The notes beneath the pieces are model-generated. The model ran no database searches. It was not told the origin of the DNA and worked only from the letters and a program-made list of their open reading frames with translations. Shown here piece by piece: positions 46,450 to 55,238 of a DNA stretch of 64,000 nt. The DNA is from Streptosporangium becharense (lineage in GTDB: Bacteria; Actinomycetota; Actinomycetes; Streptosporangiales; Streptosporangiaceae), in the NCBI RefSeq assembly GCF_014204985.1, contig NZ_JACHMP010000001.1, positions 4,898,001-4,962,000 of the forward strand. The letters run 5' to 3'. Numbering within the stretch: position 1 is the stretch's first letter; every line of letters starts with the position of its first letter. The position numbers were made by a program, and so were the translations under genes.

Positions 46450-47478
46450 TTGGCCAGGCGCGCACTGATCACCGGCATCTCCGGGCAGGACGGCTCCTAT
46501 CTGGCCGAATACCTGCTGAGCCAGGGGTACGAGGTCGCCGGTCTCGCCCGGGGGCAGGCCAATCCCCGGGTCTCCCGCCTGCGCAAGCTCCTCCAGGACG
46601 TCCGCCTCGTCCGGGGCGACCTCCTCGACCAGGGCTCGCTGATCTCCGCCGTGGAGAAGGTCCAGCCCGACGAGGTCTACAACCTGGGTGCCATCTCCTA
46701 CGTCCCGATGTCCTGGGAACAGGCCGAGCTCACCGGTGAGGTGACCGGCATGGGCGTGCTGCGCATGCTGGAGGCCATCCGGGTCTGCTCCGGCATCTCC
46801 TCCTCCCGCACCGCCGAGCGCACCGGCCAGATCCGCTTCTACCAGGCGTCGTCCTCGGAGATGTTCGGGCAGGTCCGCGAGACCCCGCAGACCGAGGTCA
46901 CCCCCTTCCACCCCCGCTCCCCGTACGGGGTCGCCAAGACCTACGGCCACTTCCTGACCCAGAACTATCGCGAGTCGTACGGCATGTACGCGGTGTCGGG
47001 GATCCTGTTCAACCACGAGTCCCCCCGCCGGGGAGCCGAGTTCGTCACCCGGAAGGTGAGCCTGGGGGTGGCCAGGATCAAGCTCGGTCTCGCCACCGAA
47101 CTGCGACTGGGCAACATGGAGGCCCGCCGCGACTGGGGCTACGCCGGCGACTACGTCCGCGCGATGCACATGATGCTCCAGGCGGAGGCCCCCGAGGACT
47201 ACGTGATCGGCACCGGACGCACGCACACCGTCCGCGACCTCGTCGAGACCGCCTTCACCGCCGCCGGCCTCGACTGGGAGCGGTACGTGGTCACCGACCA
47301 GGCCCTGCACCGTCCCGCCGAGGTCGACCTGCTCTGCGCCGACCCGAAGAAGGCCCGCGTCCAGCTCGGCTGGGAGCCCTCGGTCTCCTTCGAGGAACTG
47401 GTCGCGATGATGGTCGAGTCGGACGTCAAACTGCTGTCCGACGGCGGCGACCCGGACCAGGACTCCTCCTGGCCCTGA
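46450..47478 (+). CDS. gmd: GDP-mannose 4,6-dehydratase
   Basis: 342 residues from TTG 46450, five bases after AGGAGG; the frame is open 36 codons upstream without a site. ALITGISGQDGSYLAEYLL (NADP site), QASSSEMFGQV (active Ser/Glu), SPYGVAKTYGH (Tyr/Lys), NHESPRRGAEFVTRK and GNMEARRDWGYAGDYV are all diagnostic. It makes GDP-4-keto-6-deoxymannose, the precursor of GDP-fucose, GDP-rhamnose or GDP-perosamine. No GDP-fucose synthase is adjacent. It may feed the GT4/methyltransferase cluster beside it. Confidence 0.95.
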   Translation: MARRALITGISGQDGSYLAEYLLSQGYEVAGLARGQANPRVSRLRKLLQDVRLVRGDLLDQGSLISAVEKVQPDEVYNLGAISYVPMSWEQAELTGEVTGMGVLRMLEAIRVCSGISSSRTAERTGQIRFYQASSSEMFGQVRETPQTEVTPFHPRSPYGVAKTYGHFLTQNYRESYGMYAVSGILFNHESPRRGAEFVTRKVSLGVARIKLGLATELRLGNMEARRDWGYAGDYVRAMHMMLQAEAPEDYVIGTGRTHTVRDLVETAFTAAGLDWERYVVTDQALHRPAEVDLLCADPKKARVQLGWEPSVSFEELVAMMVESDVKLLSDGGDPDQDSSWP

Positions 47479-47482
47479 GCGG

Positions 47483-48544
47483 TCATCCGGTGATCGTCAC
47501 GGGGCTGCCCGGGGGAAGGCGGGAGAGCACGCGCAGCGCCGCGGAGGGAACCCGCACGCAGCCGTAGCTGACCGCGCGGCCGAACACGCCCTCATCCGGC
47601 CAGCCGTGGAGCGCGACCGTCGCGGGGCCGCCCGCGAAGGTCCGCAGGGTGCCGGAGTGCGCGCCGAGGGCGAGGAAACGCGGGGTGTAGGTCGGGCGGG
47701 CCGGCGAGACGGAGGCGAGCAGGAACGTCCGGCCGCGGGGAGTGGGTGTGCCGGGGGCACCCACGGCGACCCGCCAGGAGCCCAGCCTGCGGTCGCCGTC
47801 GAACACCGCGAGCCTGCGCGCGGCCAGCCCGATCTCCACCCGGCGCGTCCGCCGCGCGCTGCGCAGTCCGCCGCCTCCGGTGTGGATCCAGCCCGTGGAC
47901 CGGTTCGGCCGGCTCGGCAGCAGCACCCGCTCCCACCCGGGCCGCCGTTCGACCACCGGCACCCAGGTCGGCCCCTCCAACTGGGCCGGTGGCAGCACCG
48001 CCAGTGGAGGCCCGCCGGGCCGGACGTAGACCACCCGGTCGGCCGTGGGGTGGACGACGAGCCCGCTCATCGGGCCGAACGGATCGGGATCCCGCGGGGC
48101 CCGCCGCAGCGTCGCGTACGTCGTGGCGACCGGCAGCCTCGCCCTGCGCGCCGCCGGCACCGGGACCGGGTCGATCGGCCGTGGCGTGACGGCGGGAGAG
48201 GGGGGCGGCGGAGCCGTGGGCCCCGCGGTGGGCACGGGACCCTCCGCGGTGCAGGAGGTGAGCAGGGCCGCGACGGCGATGACCGCCGCGACGGCCGTCA
48301 CCGTCCGTAACGCGGCCGCCGTTCCCGTCCGCGGTGCGCAGGCCGTCGCCGTCCGTGACGCGGCCACTGTTCCCGTCCGTGGTGCGCAGGCCGCTCCATG
48401 CGGCTCGAAGGTCGTTCCCGTCCGTGCCGAACCGGCCGTTCTCTGTGGCGTGCCGGCCGTTCTCCCCCGCAGGCCCTCACCGCGCCGTGCTGCCACTGGA
48501 CGTATCCCCTCATGCCCCCGCGAACCCTCCGCGAAAGATCCCAT
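47483..48544 (-). CDS. L,D-transpeptidase (YkuD) lipoprotein
   Basis: 353 residues from ATG 48544 (GGAG five bases upstream); other in-frame starts exist at 48634 (no ribosome site) and 48496. The N-terminal 70 or so residues are Arg/Thr/Ala-rich with near-repeats (CAPRTGTVAA, CAPRTGTAAA). A hydrophobic stretch with lipobox LLTSC and a Pro-rich linker follow. The YkuD domain is at the C-terminus with VALHGWPDEGVFGRAVSYGCVRVPSAAL (catalytic His and Cys). Cross-links peptidoglycan stems outside the membrane. Its stop is only four bases from that of gmd. Confidence 0.88.
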   Translation of the reverse strand: MGSFAEGSRGHEGIRPVAARRGEGLRGRTAGTPQRTAGSARTGTTFEPHGAACAPRTGTVAASRTATACAPRTGTAAALRTVTAVAAVIAVAALLTSCTAEGPVPTAGPTAPPPPSPAVTPRPIDPVPVPAARRARLPVATTYATLRRAPRDPDPFGPMSGLVVHPTADRVVYVRPGGPPLAVLPPAQLEGPTWVPVVERRPGWERVLLPSRPNRSTGWIHTGGGGLRSARRTRRVEIGLAARRLAVFDGDRRLGSWRVAVGAPGTPTPRGRTFLLASVSPARPTYTPRFLALGAHSGTLRTFAGGPATVALHGWPDEGVFGRAVSYGCVRVPSAALRVLSRLPPGSPVTITG

Positions 48545-48666
48545 TCCCGCTCCGAGAGGTGGGGCCGACCAAGATGCGTTGAAGGCTTGGTCCGATTCCG
48601 GATTCTGGCGAGTCGGAACGTCTCGTCTTGACATGGGGTGGTGCGCGGGACATGCTTAACGCAAGA

Positions 48667-48683
48667 CGAGACGGACCGTCTCG
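48667..48683. promoter_or_regulatory. Perfect palindrome CGAGACGG-A-CCGTCTCG upstream of the glycosyltransferase gene
   Basis: Eight-base perfect arms, 30 bases before the start codon, downstream of a consensus -35 (TTGACA, 48628-48633). A related half site CGTCTCGTC lies at 48619-48627. Typical placement and shape of a TetR-family drug-responsive operator. Confidence 0.65.
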
Positions 48684-48713
48684 CAAATGAACGCATCTCG
48701 ACGGAGGAAACCG

Positions 48714-49895
48714 ATGACCCGCCGTGCTCACATCGCCATGGTCAGCATCCCCGCACCGGGTCATGTGAACCCGAACATCGAAGTGATCAGGGAGCTGGTC
48801 GCCCGGGGGCACCGGGTGACCTACGCCAACGACCCGTCCTTCGCCGGAGTGATCACCGGTGCCGGGGCCGAGCTCGTGCCGTACGCCTCGACGTTGCCCA
48901 TGGGGGAGGCCGCGAGCTGGCCCGAGGATGTGATCGCCCAGCTGGACGTCTTCCTCGACGACGCGATCTCGATGCTGCCGCAGCTCCGCGCGGCCTATCG
49001 GAACGACCGCCCCGACCTGTTCCTCTACGACATCGGCGGCTACACCGCCCGGGTGCTCGCGGAGAACTGGGACATCCCCGTCATGCAGCTCTCACCCACC
49101 TACGTGGCCTGGGAGGGGTACGAGGAGGACATGGCGCCGATGCTGGAGCAGATGCGGAAGCTCCCAGGCGGGGCCGAGCACTACCGGCGGTTCGACGCGT
49201 GGCTGGCCGCCAACGGCATCGAGGGCACCGACTCGGGTGCCTTCGCGGGTCGCCCGCCCCGGGCTCTGGCGCTCATCCCGCGTGTCATGCAGCCCAACGC
49301 CGACCGGGTCGATCCGGAGCGCGTCACCTTCACCGGGCCCTGCCTGTCGACCCGGCCGCATCAGGAGCCCTGGGTGCGTCCCGAGAGGGCGGAAAGGGTG
49401 CTGCTCGTCTCCCTGGGGTCGGCCTTCACCAACCTGCCCGGCTTCTACCGGTCTTGCCTGGCCGCCTTCGGTGACCTTCCCGGCTGGCACGTCGTGCTCC
49501 AGATCGGCAAGCACGTCGATCTCGCCGAGCTCGGTGCGGTCCCGGCCAACGTGGAGGTGCATCGCTGGGTCTCCCAGCTGTCGATCCTGGAACAGGCCGA
49601 CGCCTTCGTCACCCACGCGGGCATGGGCGGCACCCAGGAGGGCCTGTACTGCGGCGTCCCGATGATCGCCGTCCCTCAGGCGGCCGACCAGTTCGGCAAC
49701 GCCGACCGGCTCGTGGAACTGGGGGTCGCCCGGCGTCTCGACACCGGCGCGGCCACCCCGGAGGCCCTGCGCGCCGCCCTGCTCGACCTCACCTCCGACC
49801 CCGAGGTGGCGGCGAGGCTGGCCGGGCTCCGGGACGAGGTCCGCGGCGAGGGCGGCACCGTCCGGGCGGCCGACCTGATCGAGGAGATGCTCTGA
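48714..49895 (+). CDS. Macrolide-type (MGT/OleD-like) glycosyltransferase
   Basis: 393 residues from ATG 48714 (GGAGG seven bases upstream). GT1/GT-B fold: HIAMVSIPAPGHVNPNIEVIRELVARGH at the acceptor side, and the UDP-sugar signature HAGMGGTQEGLYCGVPMIAVPQAADQFGNADRLVELGV. The MGT group inactivates macrolides by glycosylating them from UDP-glucose, or decorates polyketides. The operator-like palindrome in its promoter suggests induction by the toxic compound. No polyketide genes are near, so self-defence or xenobiotic resistance is more likely; inferred. Confidence 0.9.
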   Translation: MTRRAHIAMVSIPAPGHVNPNIEVIRELVARGHRVTYANDPSFAGVITGAGAELVPYASTLPMGEAASWPEDVIAQLDVFLDDAISMLPQLRAAYRNDRPDLFLYDIGGYTARVLAENWDIPVMQLSPTYVAWEGYEEDMAPMLEQMRKLPGGAEHYRRFDAWLAANGIEGTDSGAFAGRPPRALALIPRVMQPNADRVDPERVTFTGPCLSTRPHQEPWVRPERAERVLLVSLGSAFTNLPGFYRSCLAAFGDLPGWHVVLQIGKHVDLAELGAVPANVEVHRWVSQLSILEQADAFVTHAGMGGTQEGLYCGVPMIAVPQAADQFGNADRLVELGVARRLDTGAATPEALRAALLDLTSDPEVAARLAGLRDEVRGEGGTVRAADLIEEML

Positions 49896-49995
49896 TCCGC
49901 GTCACGCCGGGCCGGCGCCCGCCGGTCTCGTCTGTCCGGAGTCCTCCGGTGCCGGCGGTGCGATGGCGCCGGCGGGCCCCGGGTGTACGGGCCGG

Positions 49996-50040
49996 CGTCC
50001 GCCCACCCGCTCCGGTCGTGGGGGAGCGGGTGGGCGGACG
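49996..50040. terminator. Bidirectional terminator between convergent genes
   Basis: Perfect 18-bp stem starting CGTCCGCCCACCC, with a nine-base loop. It separates the glycosyltransferase from the P450 gene. Confidence 0.75.
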
Positions 50041-50124
50041 CGGCGGGAGACCAGAGGAGAGTGCTCACTCACCAGCGGCTACCAGGCACCGAGCCCGCCC
50101 GAACACCTGACCCGGTAGCTCCCA

Positions 50125-51330
50125 TCAGGAGAGGGTGACCGGCAGGTCCTTGATCCCGTTGATGAAGTTGGAGCGGAGCCGCCGGGCGGGACCGGCCTGG
50201 GCGAGGTTCGGCAGCCGTTCGGCCAGCACCTCGAAGAGCACCCGCAGTTCGAGCTTGGCCAGGTGGTTGCCGAGGCAGAAGTGGGCACCGCCGCCGCCGA
50301 ACCCGATCTGCGGGTTGGGGTCGCGGCCGATGTCGAAGGTGTACGGGTCGGCGAACACCTCCTCGTCCCGGTTGGCGGAGCTGTAGAAGACCACGATCTT
50401 GTCGTCCTCCTTGACCTCCTGCCCCCCGATGGTCGTGTCGGTGGTGGCCGTACGGCGGAAGAGGTTGACCGGGGAGACCCAGCGGACGATCTCGTCGGCC
50501 GCGGTGCGGGCGAGGGAGCGGTCGGCGACCAGGCGCCGCCACTGCTCCGGGTGCTCGAAGAAGGCGAGCATGCCGCCGGAGGCGGCGTTGCGCGTGGTCT
50601 CGTTGCCCGCCACCACCAGCAGGAGCACGAACAGGTCGAACTCCTCCTCGGTGAGGGTCTCGCCCGCGGCGTCGGGCATGATCAGCTTGGTGGCGATGTC
50701 CTCGCGGGGCCGTGCGCGGCGCTCGGCGGCCAGCGCGTTGGCGTAGGCGTAGACCTGCATGGCCGCGTCCGGGCCCTCGGACGGGTCGGCCGCGTAGTCC
50801 GGGTCCTCGGCCCCGATCATCTGGTTCGACCAGTTGAAGATCTTGTCGCGGTCTTCGACGGGAGCGCCGAGCAGCTCGCAGATCACGTACAGCGGCAGCG
50901 GGGCCGCGAAGTCCCTGACGAAGTCGACCGACTCGCGTCCCTTGGCCTCGTCCACGAGTTCGTGGCAGATGTCGCGGATGTGCTGCTCCAATGCTCCGAT
51001 CATGCGCGGGGTGAAGCCCCGGTTGACCAGCGACCGCCGCCGGGTGTGCTCCGGCGGGTCCTGGTTGAGCATCATCAGCCGCTGGAGGGCACGCTGGTCC
51101 TCGGGCATCTCGTTGAACAGGGCGAGCTTCCTGCTGGAGGAGAACAGGTCGGAGCGACGCGAGACGTGCACCACGTCGGCGTGCCTGGTCACCGCCCAGA
51201 ACCCGGGCCAGCCCCGTTCCTCGTCACCTTTGTGCCGGTAGACCGGGGCGTTGGCCCGCAGCCAGGCCAGTTGGTCATGAGGAGCGCCGTTCCGCTGGTA
51301 GAAGTCCTGGTCGACGAGATCGATGTCCAT
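50125..51330 (-). CDS. Cytochrome P450 of the CYP125/CYP142 (steroid side-chain) type
   Basis: 401 residues from ATG 51330 (AGGAGG five bases upstream). I-helix VVAGNETTRNAASGGMLAFFEHPEQW, K-helix DEIVRW with ExxR, and haem loop FGGGGAHFCLGNHLAK with the Cys ligand. Blocks such as RLMMLNQDPPEHTRRRSLVNRGFTPR, FNWSNQMIGAEDPDY and FYSSANRDEEVF closely resemble CYP125/142, which oxidise the terminal methyl of cholesterol. KstR- and KstR2-type motifs lie about 300 bases upstream. Redox partner probably the 3Fe-4S ferredoxin at 36870. The assignment to CYP125 rather than another steroid CYP is not certain. Confidence 0.9.
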   Translation of the reverse strand: MDIDLVDQDFYQRNGAPHDQLAWLRANAPVYRHKGDEERGWPGFWAVTRHADVVHVSRRSDLFSSSRKLALFNEMPEDQRALQRLMMLNQDPPEHTRRRSLVNRGFTPRMIGALEQHIRDICHELVDEAKGRESVDFVRDFAAPLPLYVICELLGAPVEDRDKIFNWSNQMIGAEDPDYAADPSEGPDAAMQVYAYANALAAERRARPREDIATKLIMPDAAGETLTEEEFDLFVLLLVVAGNETTRNAASGGMLAFFEHPEQWRRLVADRSLARTAADEIVRWVSPVNLFRRTATTDTTIGGQEVKEDDKIVVFYSSANRDEEVFADPYTFDIGRDPNPQIGFGGGGAHFCLGNHLAKLELRVLFEVLAERLPNLAQAGPARRLRSNFINGIKDLPVTLS

Positions 51331-51430
51331 CGGTCCTCCTGTGCGAACGGTGCCGTCGTCCCCGTGAGGAGACTCATTTCGGTGCAGCCTACGGCGGCGC
51401 GGCCGACGCTCGTGCCCGTCTGTCCCGTCT

Positions 51431-51569
51431 GTTCACGGCATGTCTCCCGAGCGGATCCGCCGGGGGGTCGCGGCATGCCTTCCGCGCGGATCCGCCGGGG
51501 TTCACGGCATGTCTCCCGAGCGGATCCGCCGTCTGTTCATGGGATGTCTCCCGCCCGCCTCCGCCGGGG
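51431..51569. repeat. 35-bp tandem repeat, four units, in the P450 leader
   Basis: Units at 51431-51465, 51466-51500, 51501-51534 and 51535-51569, with core GGCATGTCTCCCGAGCGGAT and CCGCCGGGG ends; the last unit is more diverged. They lie between the operator pair and the P450 start. Confidence 0.75.
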
Positions 51570-51624
51570 AACGGGGAGCGTGCGGCCCGTCCCCGTCCGG
51601 GAACACGGAATCGCCGGGCTTTTG

Positions 51625-51638
51625 ATCAAGCGCTTGGT
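51625..51638. promoter_or_regulatory. KstR2-type operator
   Basis: ATCAAGCGCTTGGT fits the KstR2 consensus AnCAAGnnCTTGnT at every fixed position. It lies 11 bases from the KstR-type site that follows. Confidence 0.6.
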
Positions 51639-51649
51639 ACACAACTTTC

Positions 51650-51663
51650 TGGAACGTGTTCTA
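51650..51663. promoter_or_regulatory. KstR-type operator
   Basis: TGGAACGTGTTCTA fits TnnAACnnGTTnnA exactly. Upstream of the P450 gene. Confidence 0.65.
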
Positions 51664-52146
51664 TTACGGGTCGGAGGGGAAGTCAAGGGCTCCGGCGCGT
51701 GACCACGGTGGTGTGGTGGCGGACCGTCCTCGTGGCGGTGGGTCGGGGGCTGTGGCGGGTCGAGGGTGCGGTGACGGACCAGGGGTGCGGCGGTAGGCCG
51801 AGGGGGGCAGTGACGGACCGAGGGCATGGTGACGGGTCGAGAGGGCGGTGGGCCAGGGAGTGGGGATCGTGGTGGCGGACAGGGGAGTGGGGCCTGTGGC
51901 GGCGGGCCGGGCGAACCCTCCGGCCGGGCGACGGGCCCGTTTCCGTGAGGTGAACCCGAAATCTTCGGGTAACCTGCATCATCCTCCGATGTTTATTGCT
52001 CTCGGACCGGTGGTGACCCGGAGTGAGGCCGCATGCCGGATAGATGATCTCCGGCCGCCCCGTTCCCCCCGGAAGTCGGATGAATCCGGGTCAAGAAACG
52101 GACGAGAACTCCTTAAAAGCCTCTCAGCTGCGGTTTCTCTCGGATA

Positions 52147-52161
52147 ACGGATCGGATGTAT
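52147..52161. promoter_or_regulatory. Candidate GntR operator, upstream copy
   Basis: Shares the nine bases ATCGGATGT with the palindrome in the promoter of the regulator gene at 60707-60721. A consensus -35 TTGACA (52176-52181) follows. Confidence 0.5.
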
Positions 52162-52214
52162 CCGGCGATGAGGGGTTGACACCGAGGTCGGGTGTCATTC
52201 AGCATCACCAGGCA

Positions 52215-52229
52215 AGACATCCGATGTAT
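52215..52229. promoter_or_regulatory. Candidate GntR operator at the fucose operon start
   Basis: AGACATCCGATGTAT differs from AGACATCGGATGTCT at the centre and one arm base. It lies 16 bases before the first start codon, so binding there would block transcription. Confidence 0.65.
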
Positions 52230-52245
52230 CAACGAAGGGTGCGGT

Positions 52246-53091
52246 GTGAAGCTGCTGCGAGTGGGGCCCGCCGGTCAGGAGCGGCCGGCCGTCCTGGACG
52301 GGGCCGGTAACCTCCGGGAAATCTCGGAGGCCGAGATCGATGGCGCTTTCTTCGCGTCCGGAGGAGTGGCGCGGGTCCGCGAGGCGCTGGAGCGCGACGA
52401 GCTTCCCGTCCTGGACGCGGAAGGGCTGCGGATCGGCGCCCCGATCGCGCGGCCGGGGAAGATCGTGTGCATCGGGCTCAACTACCGCGATCACGCGGAG
52501 GAGACGAACGCCGCGATCCCTGCGGAACCGGTCGTCTTCATGAAGGCTTCCAACACCGTCGTCGGCCCCTACGACGAGGTCCTCGTCCCCCGCGACAGCG
52601 TCAAGACCGACTGGGAGGTGGAGCTGGCCGTCGTCATCGGTGAGACGGCCCGCTACGTCGAGACCCACGAGGAGGCGCTCTCCAAGATCGCGGGCTACGC
52701 GATCTCCAATGACGTCTCCGAGCGCGAGTTCCAGCTGGAGCGCGGCGGCCAGTGGGACAAGGGCAAGTCCTGCGAGACCTTCAACCCGCTCGGCCCCTGG
52801 CTGGTCACCCCCGACGAGATCGCCGACCCGCAGGCCCTGGGCCTGCGCCTGTGGGTGGACGGTGAGCCGCGGCAGAACGGCGACACGAAGAACATGATCT
52901 TCGGTGTGGCGGAGATCATCCGCTACCTCAGCCGCTTCATGGTCCTGGAGCCCGGCGACGTCATCAACACCGGCACCCCCGCCGGTGTCGCCCTCGGCCT
53001 GCCCGGCACGCCGTACCTGCGCGCCGGCCAGGTGATGGAGCTGGAGATCGACGGTCTGGGCCGCCAGCGGCAGACGGTGGGACAGGCATGA
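52246..53091 (+). CDS. Fumarylacetoacetase-family hydrolase, probably 2,4-diketo-3-deoxy-L-fuconate hydrolase
   Basis: 281 residues from GTG 52246 (GAAGGG four bases upstream). FAH fold: [32 protein letters not shown], metal ligand Glu in [12 protein letters not shown], and [15 protein letters not shown]. In the Xanthomonas-type L-fucose pathway a member of this family splits 2,4-diketo-3-deoxy-L-fuconate into pyruvate and L-lactate. Here it heads an operon with L-fuconate dehydratase and an SDR, which supports that step; other 2-keto-acid substrates are possible. Its stop overlaps the next ATG (ATGA). Confidence 0.88.
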   Translation: MKLLRVGPAGQERPAVLDGAGNLREISEAEIDGAFFASGGVARVREALERDELPVLDAEGLRIGAPIARPGKIVCIGLNYRDHAEETNAAIPAEPVVFMKASNTVVGPYDEVLVPRDSVKTDWEVELAVVIGETARYVETHEEALSKIAGYAISNDVSEREFQLERGGQWDKGKSCETFNPLGPWLVTPDEIADPQALGLRLWVDGEPRQNGDTKNMIFGVAEIIRYLSRFMVLEPGDVINTGTPAGVALGLPGTPYLRAGQVMELEIDGLGRQRQTVGQA

Positions 53092-54383
53092 GCGCGTACC
53101 GCATCACCTCGCTGGAGACCCACGACGTCCGCTTCCCCACCTCGCTGGAGCTGGACGGCTCCGACGCGATGAACCCCGACCCCGACTACTCGGCCGCCTA
53201 CCTGGTGCTCCGCACCGACGACGGCTACGAGGGCCACGGGTTCGTCTTCACCATCGGCCGCGGCAACGAGGTGCAGACCGCCGCGATCAAGGCGCTGGAG
53301 CCGTACGTGCTCGGCCGGGACGCCGAGGACATGGGTGCGCTCTGGAAGGAGATGGTCCACGACTCCCAGCTGCGCTGGCTCGGCCCGGAGAAGGGCGTCA
53401 TGCACATGGCGATCTCCGCCGTGGTCAACGCGCTGTGGGACCTGAGGGCGAAGCGGGCGGGCAAGCCGCTCTGGCTGCTGCTGGCCGAGATGTCGCCGGA
53501 GGAGATCGTCGGCCTGGTCGACTTCCGCTACCTCACCGACGCGCTCACCCCCCAAGAGGCGCTGGACATCCTGCGCGCCGCCGAGCCCGGCAGGCAGGAG
53601 CGGATCGCCCGCCTCAAGGAGCACGGTTACCCCGCCTACACCACCTCGCCCGGCTGGCTCGGCTACAGCGACGACAAGCTGCGCCGGCTGTGCAAGGAGG
53701 CGATGGACAGCGGCTTCACTCAGATCAAGCTGAAGGTCGGCGCCGACCTGGAGGACGACCGGCGGCGCATGCGCATCGCCCGCGACACCTGCGGCGAGGA
53801 CTTCCCCATCGCCATCGACGCCAACCAGCGCTGGGACGTCGAGGCCGCCATCGCCTGGGTGAACGCCCTGGCCGAGTTCCGCCCGCACTGGGTGGAGGAG
53901 CCGACCAGCCCGGACGACGTGCTCGGCCACGCCGCCATCGCCCGCGGCATCGCACCCATCCCGGTGGCCACCGGCGAACACGTGCAGAACCGCATGATCT
54001 TCAAGCAGCTGCTCCAGGCCGACGCGATCTCGTACCTGCAGATCGACGCCGCGCGGGTCGCGGGCGTGAACGAGAACATCGCGATCCTGCTGCTGGCGGC
54101 CAAGTTCGGCGTCCCGGTCTGTCCGCACGCGGGCGGGGTCGGGCTGTGCGAGCTGGTGCAGCACCTGTCCATGTTCGACTACGTCGCGGTGAGCGGCTCG
54201 ATGGAGAACCGGGTGATCGAGTACGTCGACCACCTGCATGAGCACTTCGTCGATCCCGTGGTGATCCGGAACGGCGCCTACGTCGCGCCGAGCCGGCCCG
54301 GTTTCGGCGCCACCATGCACGCCGCGTCGATCGCCGACCACACCTACCCCGACGGCCCGGTCTGGAGGTCCATCAATGGGTGA
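53088..54383 (+). CDS. fucD: L-fuconate dehydratase (enolase superfamily)
   Basis: 431 residues. Strongly characteristic blocks: [67 protein letters not shown]. Catalytic and metal residues of the mandelate-racemase/enolase fold: Lys in IKLKVG, Asp in IDANQRWD, Glu in VEEPTSPDD, Glu in ATGEH, His in CPHAGGVG. Converts L-fuconate to 2-keto-3-deoxy-L-fuconate. The start overlaps the FAH stop, and the end overlaps the SDR start by eight bases. Confidence 0.94.
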   Translation: MSAYRITSLETHDVRFPTSLELDGSDAMNPDPDYSAAYLVLRTDDGYEGHGFVFTIGRGNEVQTAAIKALEPYVLGRDAEDMGALWKEMVHDSQLRWLGPEKGVMHMAISAVVNALWDLRAKRAGKPLWLLLAEMSPEEIVGLVDFRYLTDALTPQEALDILRAAEPGRQERIARLKEHGYPAYTTSPGWLGYSDDKLRRLCKEAMDSGFTQIKLKVGADLEDDRRRMRIARDTCGEDFPIAIDANQRWDVEAAIAWVNALAEFRPHWVEEPTSPDDVLGHAAIARGIAPIPVATGEHVQNRMIFKQLLQADAISYLQIDAARVAGVNENIAILLLAAKFGVPVCPHAGGVGLCELVQHLSMFDYVAVSGSMENRVIEYVDHLHEHFVDPVVIRNGAYVAPSRPGFGATMHAASIADHTYPDGPVWRSING

Positions 54384-55122
54384 GTTCGACGGCCTGCGCG
54401 TCTTGGTCACCGGAGGCGGTTCCGGCATCGGCCTGGCCATCGCGACCCTGCTCGCCGAGCGGGGTGCGGCGGTGGCGTCACTGGACGTCAACCCCACCGG
54501 CGGCGCGTTCGTCGAGGTCAAGGCGGACGTCACCGACGACGCCGCGGTGCGCGCGGCGGTCGGCCAGGCCACCGAGCGGCTCGGCGGCCTGGACATCCTC
54601 GTCAACAACGCCGGGATCGGCGCGGCGGGGACGGTCGAGGACAACCCCGACGGCGAGTGGCTGCGCGTCCTGGACGTCAACCTGCTCGGCCTGGTCAGGG
54701 TCACCCGGGCGGCCCTGCCCCACCTGCGGCGCTCGGCGCACGCGGCGATCGTCAACACCTGCTCCATCGCCGCGACGGCCGGGCTGCCTCAGCGGGCGCT
54801 CTACAGCGCCTCCAAGGGGGCCATCCAGTCGCTGACCCTGGCGATGGCCGCCGACCACATCCACGAGGGCATCCGCGTCAACTGCGTCAACCCCGGCACC
54901 GCGGACACCCCGTGGGTGCAGCGGCTGCTCGACGCGGCGCCGGACCCGGCGGCCGAGCGGGCGGCCCTGGCGGCCCGCCAGCCGATGGGACGCCTGGTGA
55001 GCGCGGAGGAGGTGGCCGCCGCGGTCGCCTACCTCGCGAGCCCGCTCGCGGCGTCCACCACCGGCACGGTCCTGGCCGTGGACGGCGGGATGCAGGGGCT
55101 CCGGCTCCGGCCCCGCACCTGA
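54376..55122 (+). CDS. SDR dehydrogenase, probably 2-keto-3-deoxy-L-fuconate dehydrogenase
   Basis: 248 residues from ATG 54376. NAD site [18 protein letters not shown], catalytic Tyr/Lys in [16 protein letters not shown], and the C-terminal DGGMQG. By position between fuconate dehydratase and the importer genes it fits the oxidation of 2-keto-3-deoxy-L-fuconate to the 2,4-diketo acid. The stop codon lies in a tandemly duplicated segment. Confidence 0.88.
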   Translation: MGEFDGLRVLVTGGGSGIGLAIATLLAERGAAVASLDVNPTGGAFVEVKADVTDDAAVRAAVGQATERLGGLDILVNNAGIGAAGTVEDNPDGEWLRVLDVNLLGLVRVTRAALPHLRRSAHAAIVNTCSIAATAGLPQRALYSASKGAIQSLTLAMAADHIHEGIRVNCVNPGTADTPWVQRLLDAAPDPAAERAALAARQPMGRLVSAEEVAAAVAYLASPLAASTTGTVLAVDGGMQGLRLRPRT

Positions 55123-55152
55123 CTCCGGCTCCGGTTCCGGTCCCGCACCTGA
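55099..55152. repeat. Tandem duplication over the SDR stop codon
   Basis: CTCCGGCTCCGG...CGCACCTGA occurs at 55099-55122 (with the true stop) and again at 55123-55152 with six extra bases. Confidence 0.75.
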
Positions 55153-55238
55153 CGGAGCGACGGTGGGGACCACCCGCCGGGCATATATCGGTCTAGAACT
55201 AACTCACCCCCCACATAGTTTCGAATCGAGGCAACGGT

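Larger units (their letters stand above)
51331..52245. other. Divergent spacer between the P450 and the L-fucose operon
   Basis: 915 bases without a convincing gene. From the P450 side it holds the 35-bp repeats (51431-51569), the KstR2 and KstR motifs (51625-51663), a degenerate G-rich stretch (51690-51910) of GGTGACGGACC-like repeats, and the promoter and operator elements of the fucose operon (52147-52229). Confidence 0.7.

Noticed and set aside
51537..51982. Short Pro/Arg-rich minus-strand frames upstream of the P450
   Set aside because: They cover repeats and the operator pair, have no ribosome sites, and resemble translated low-complexity DNA.
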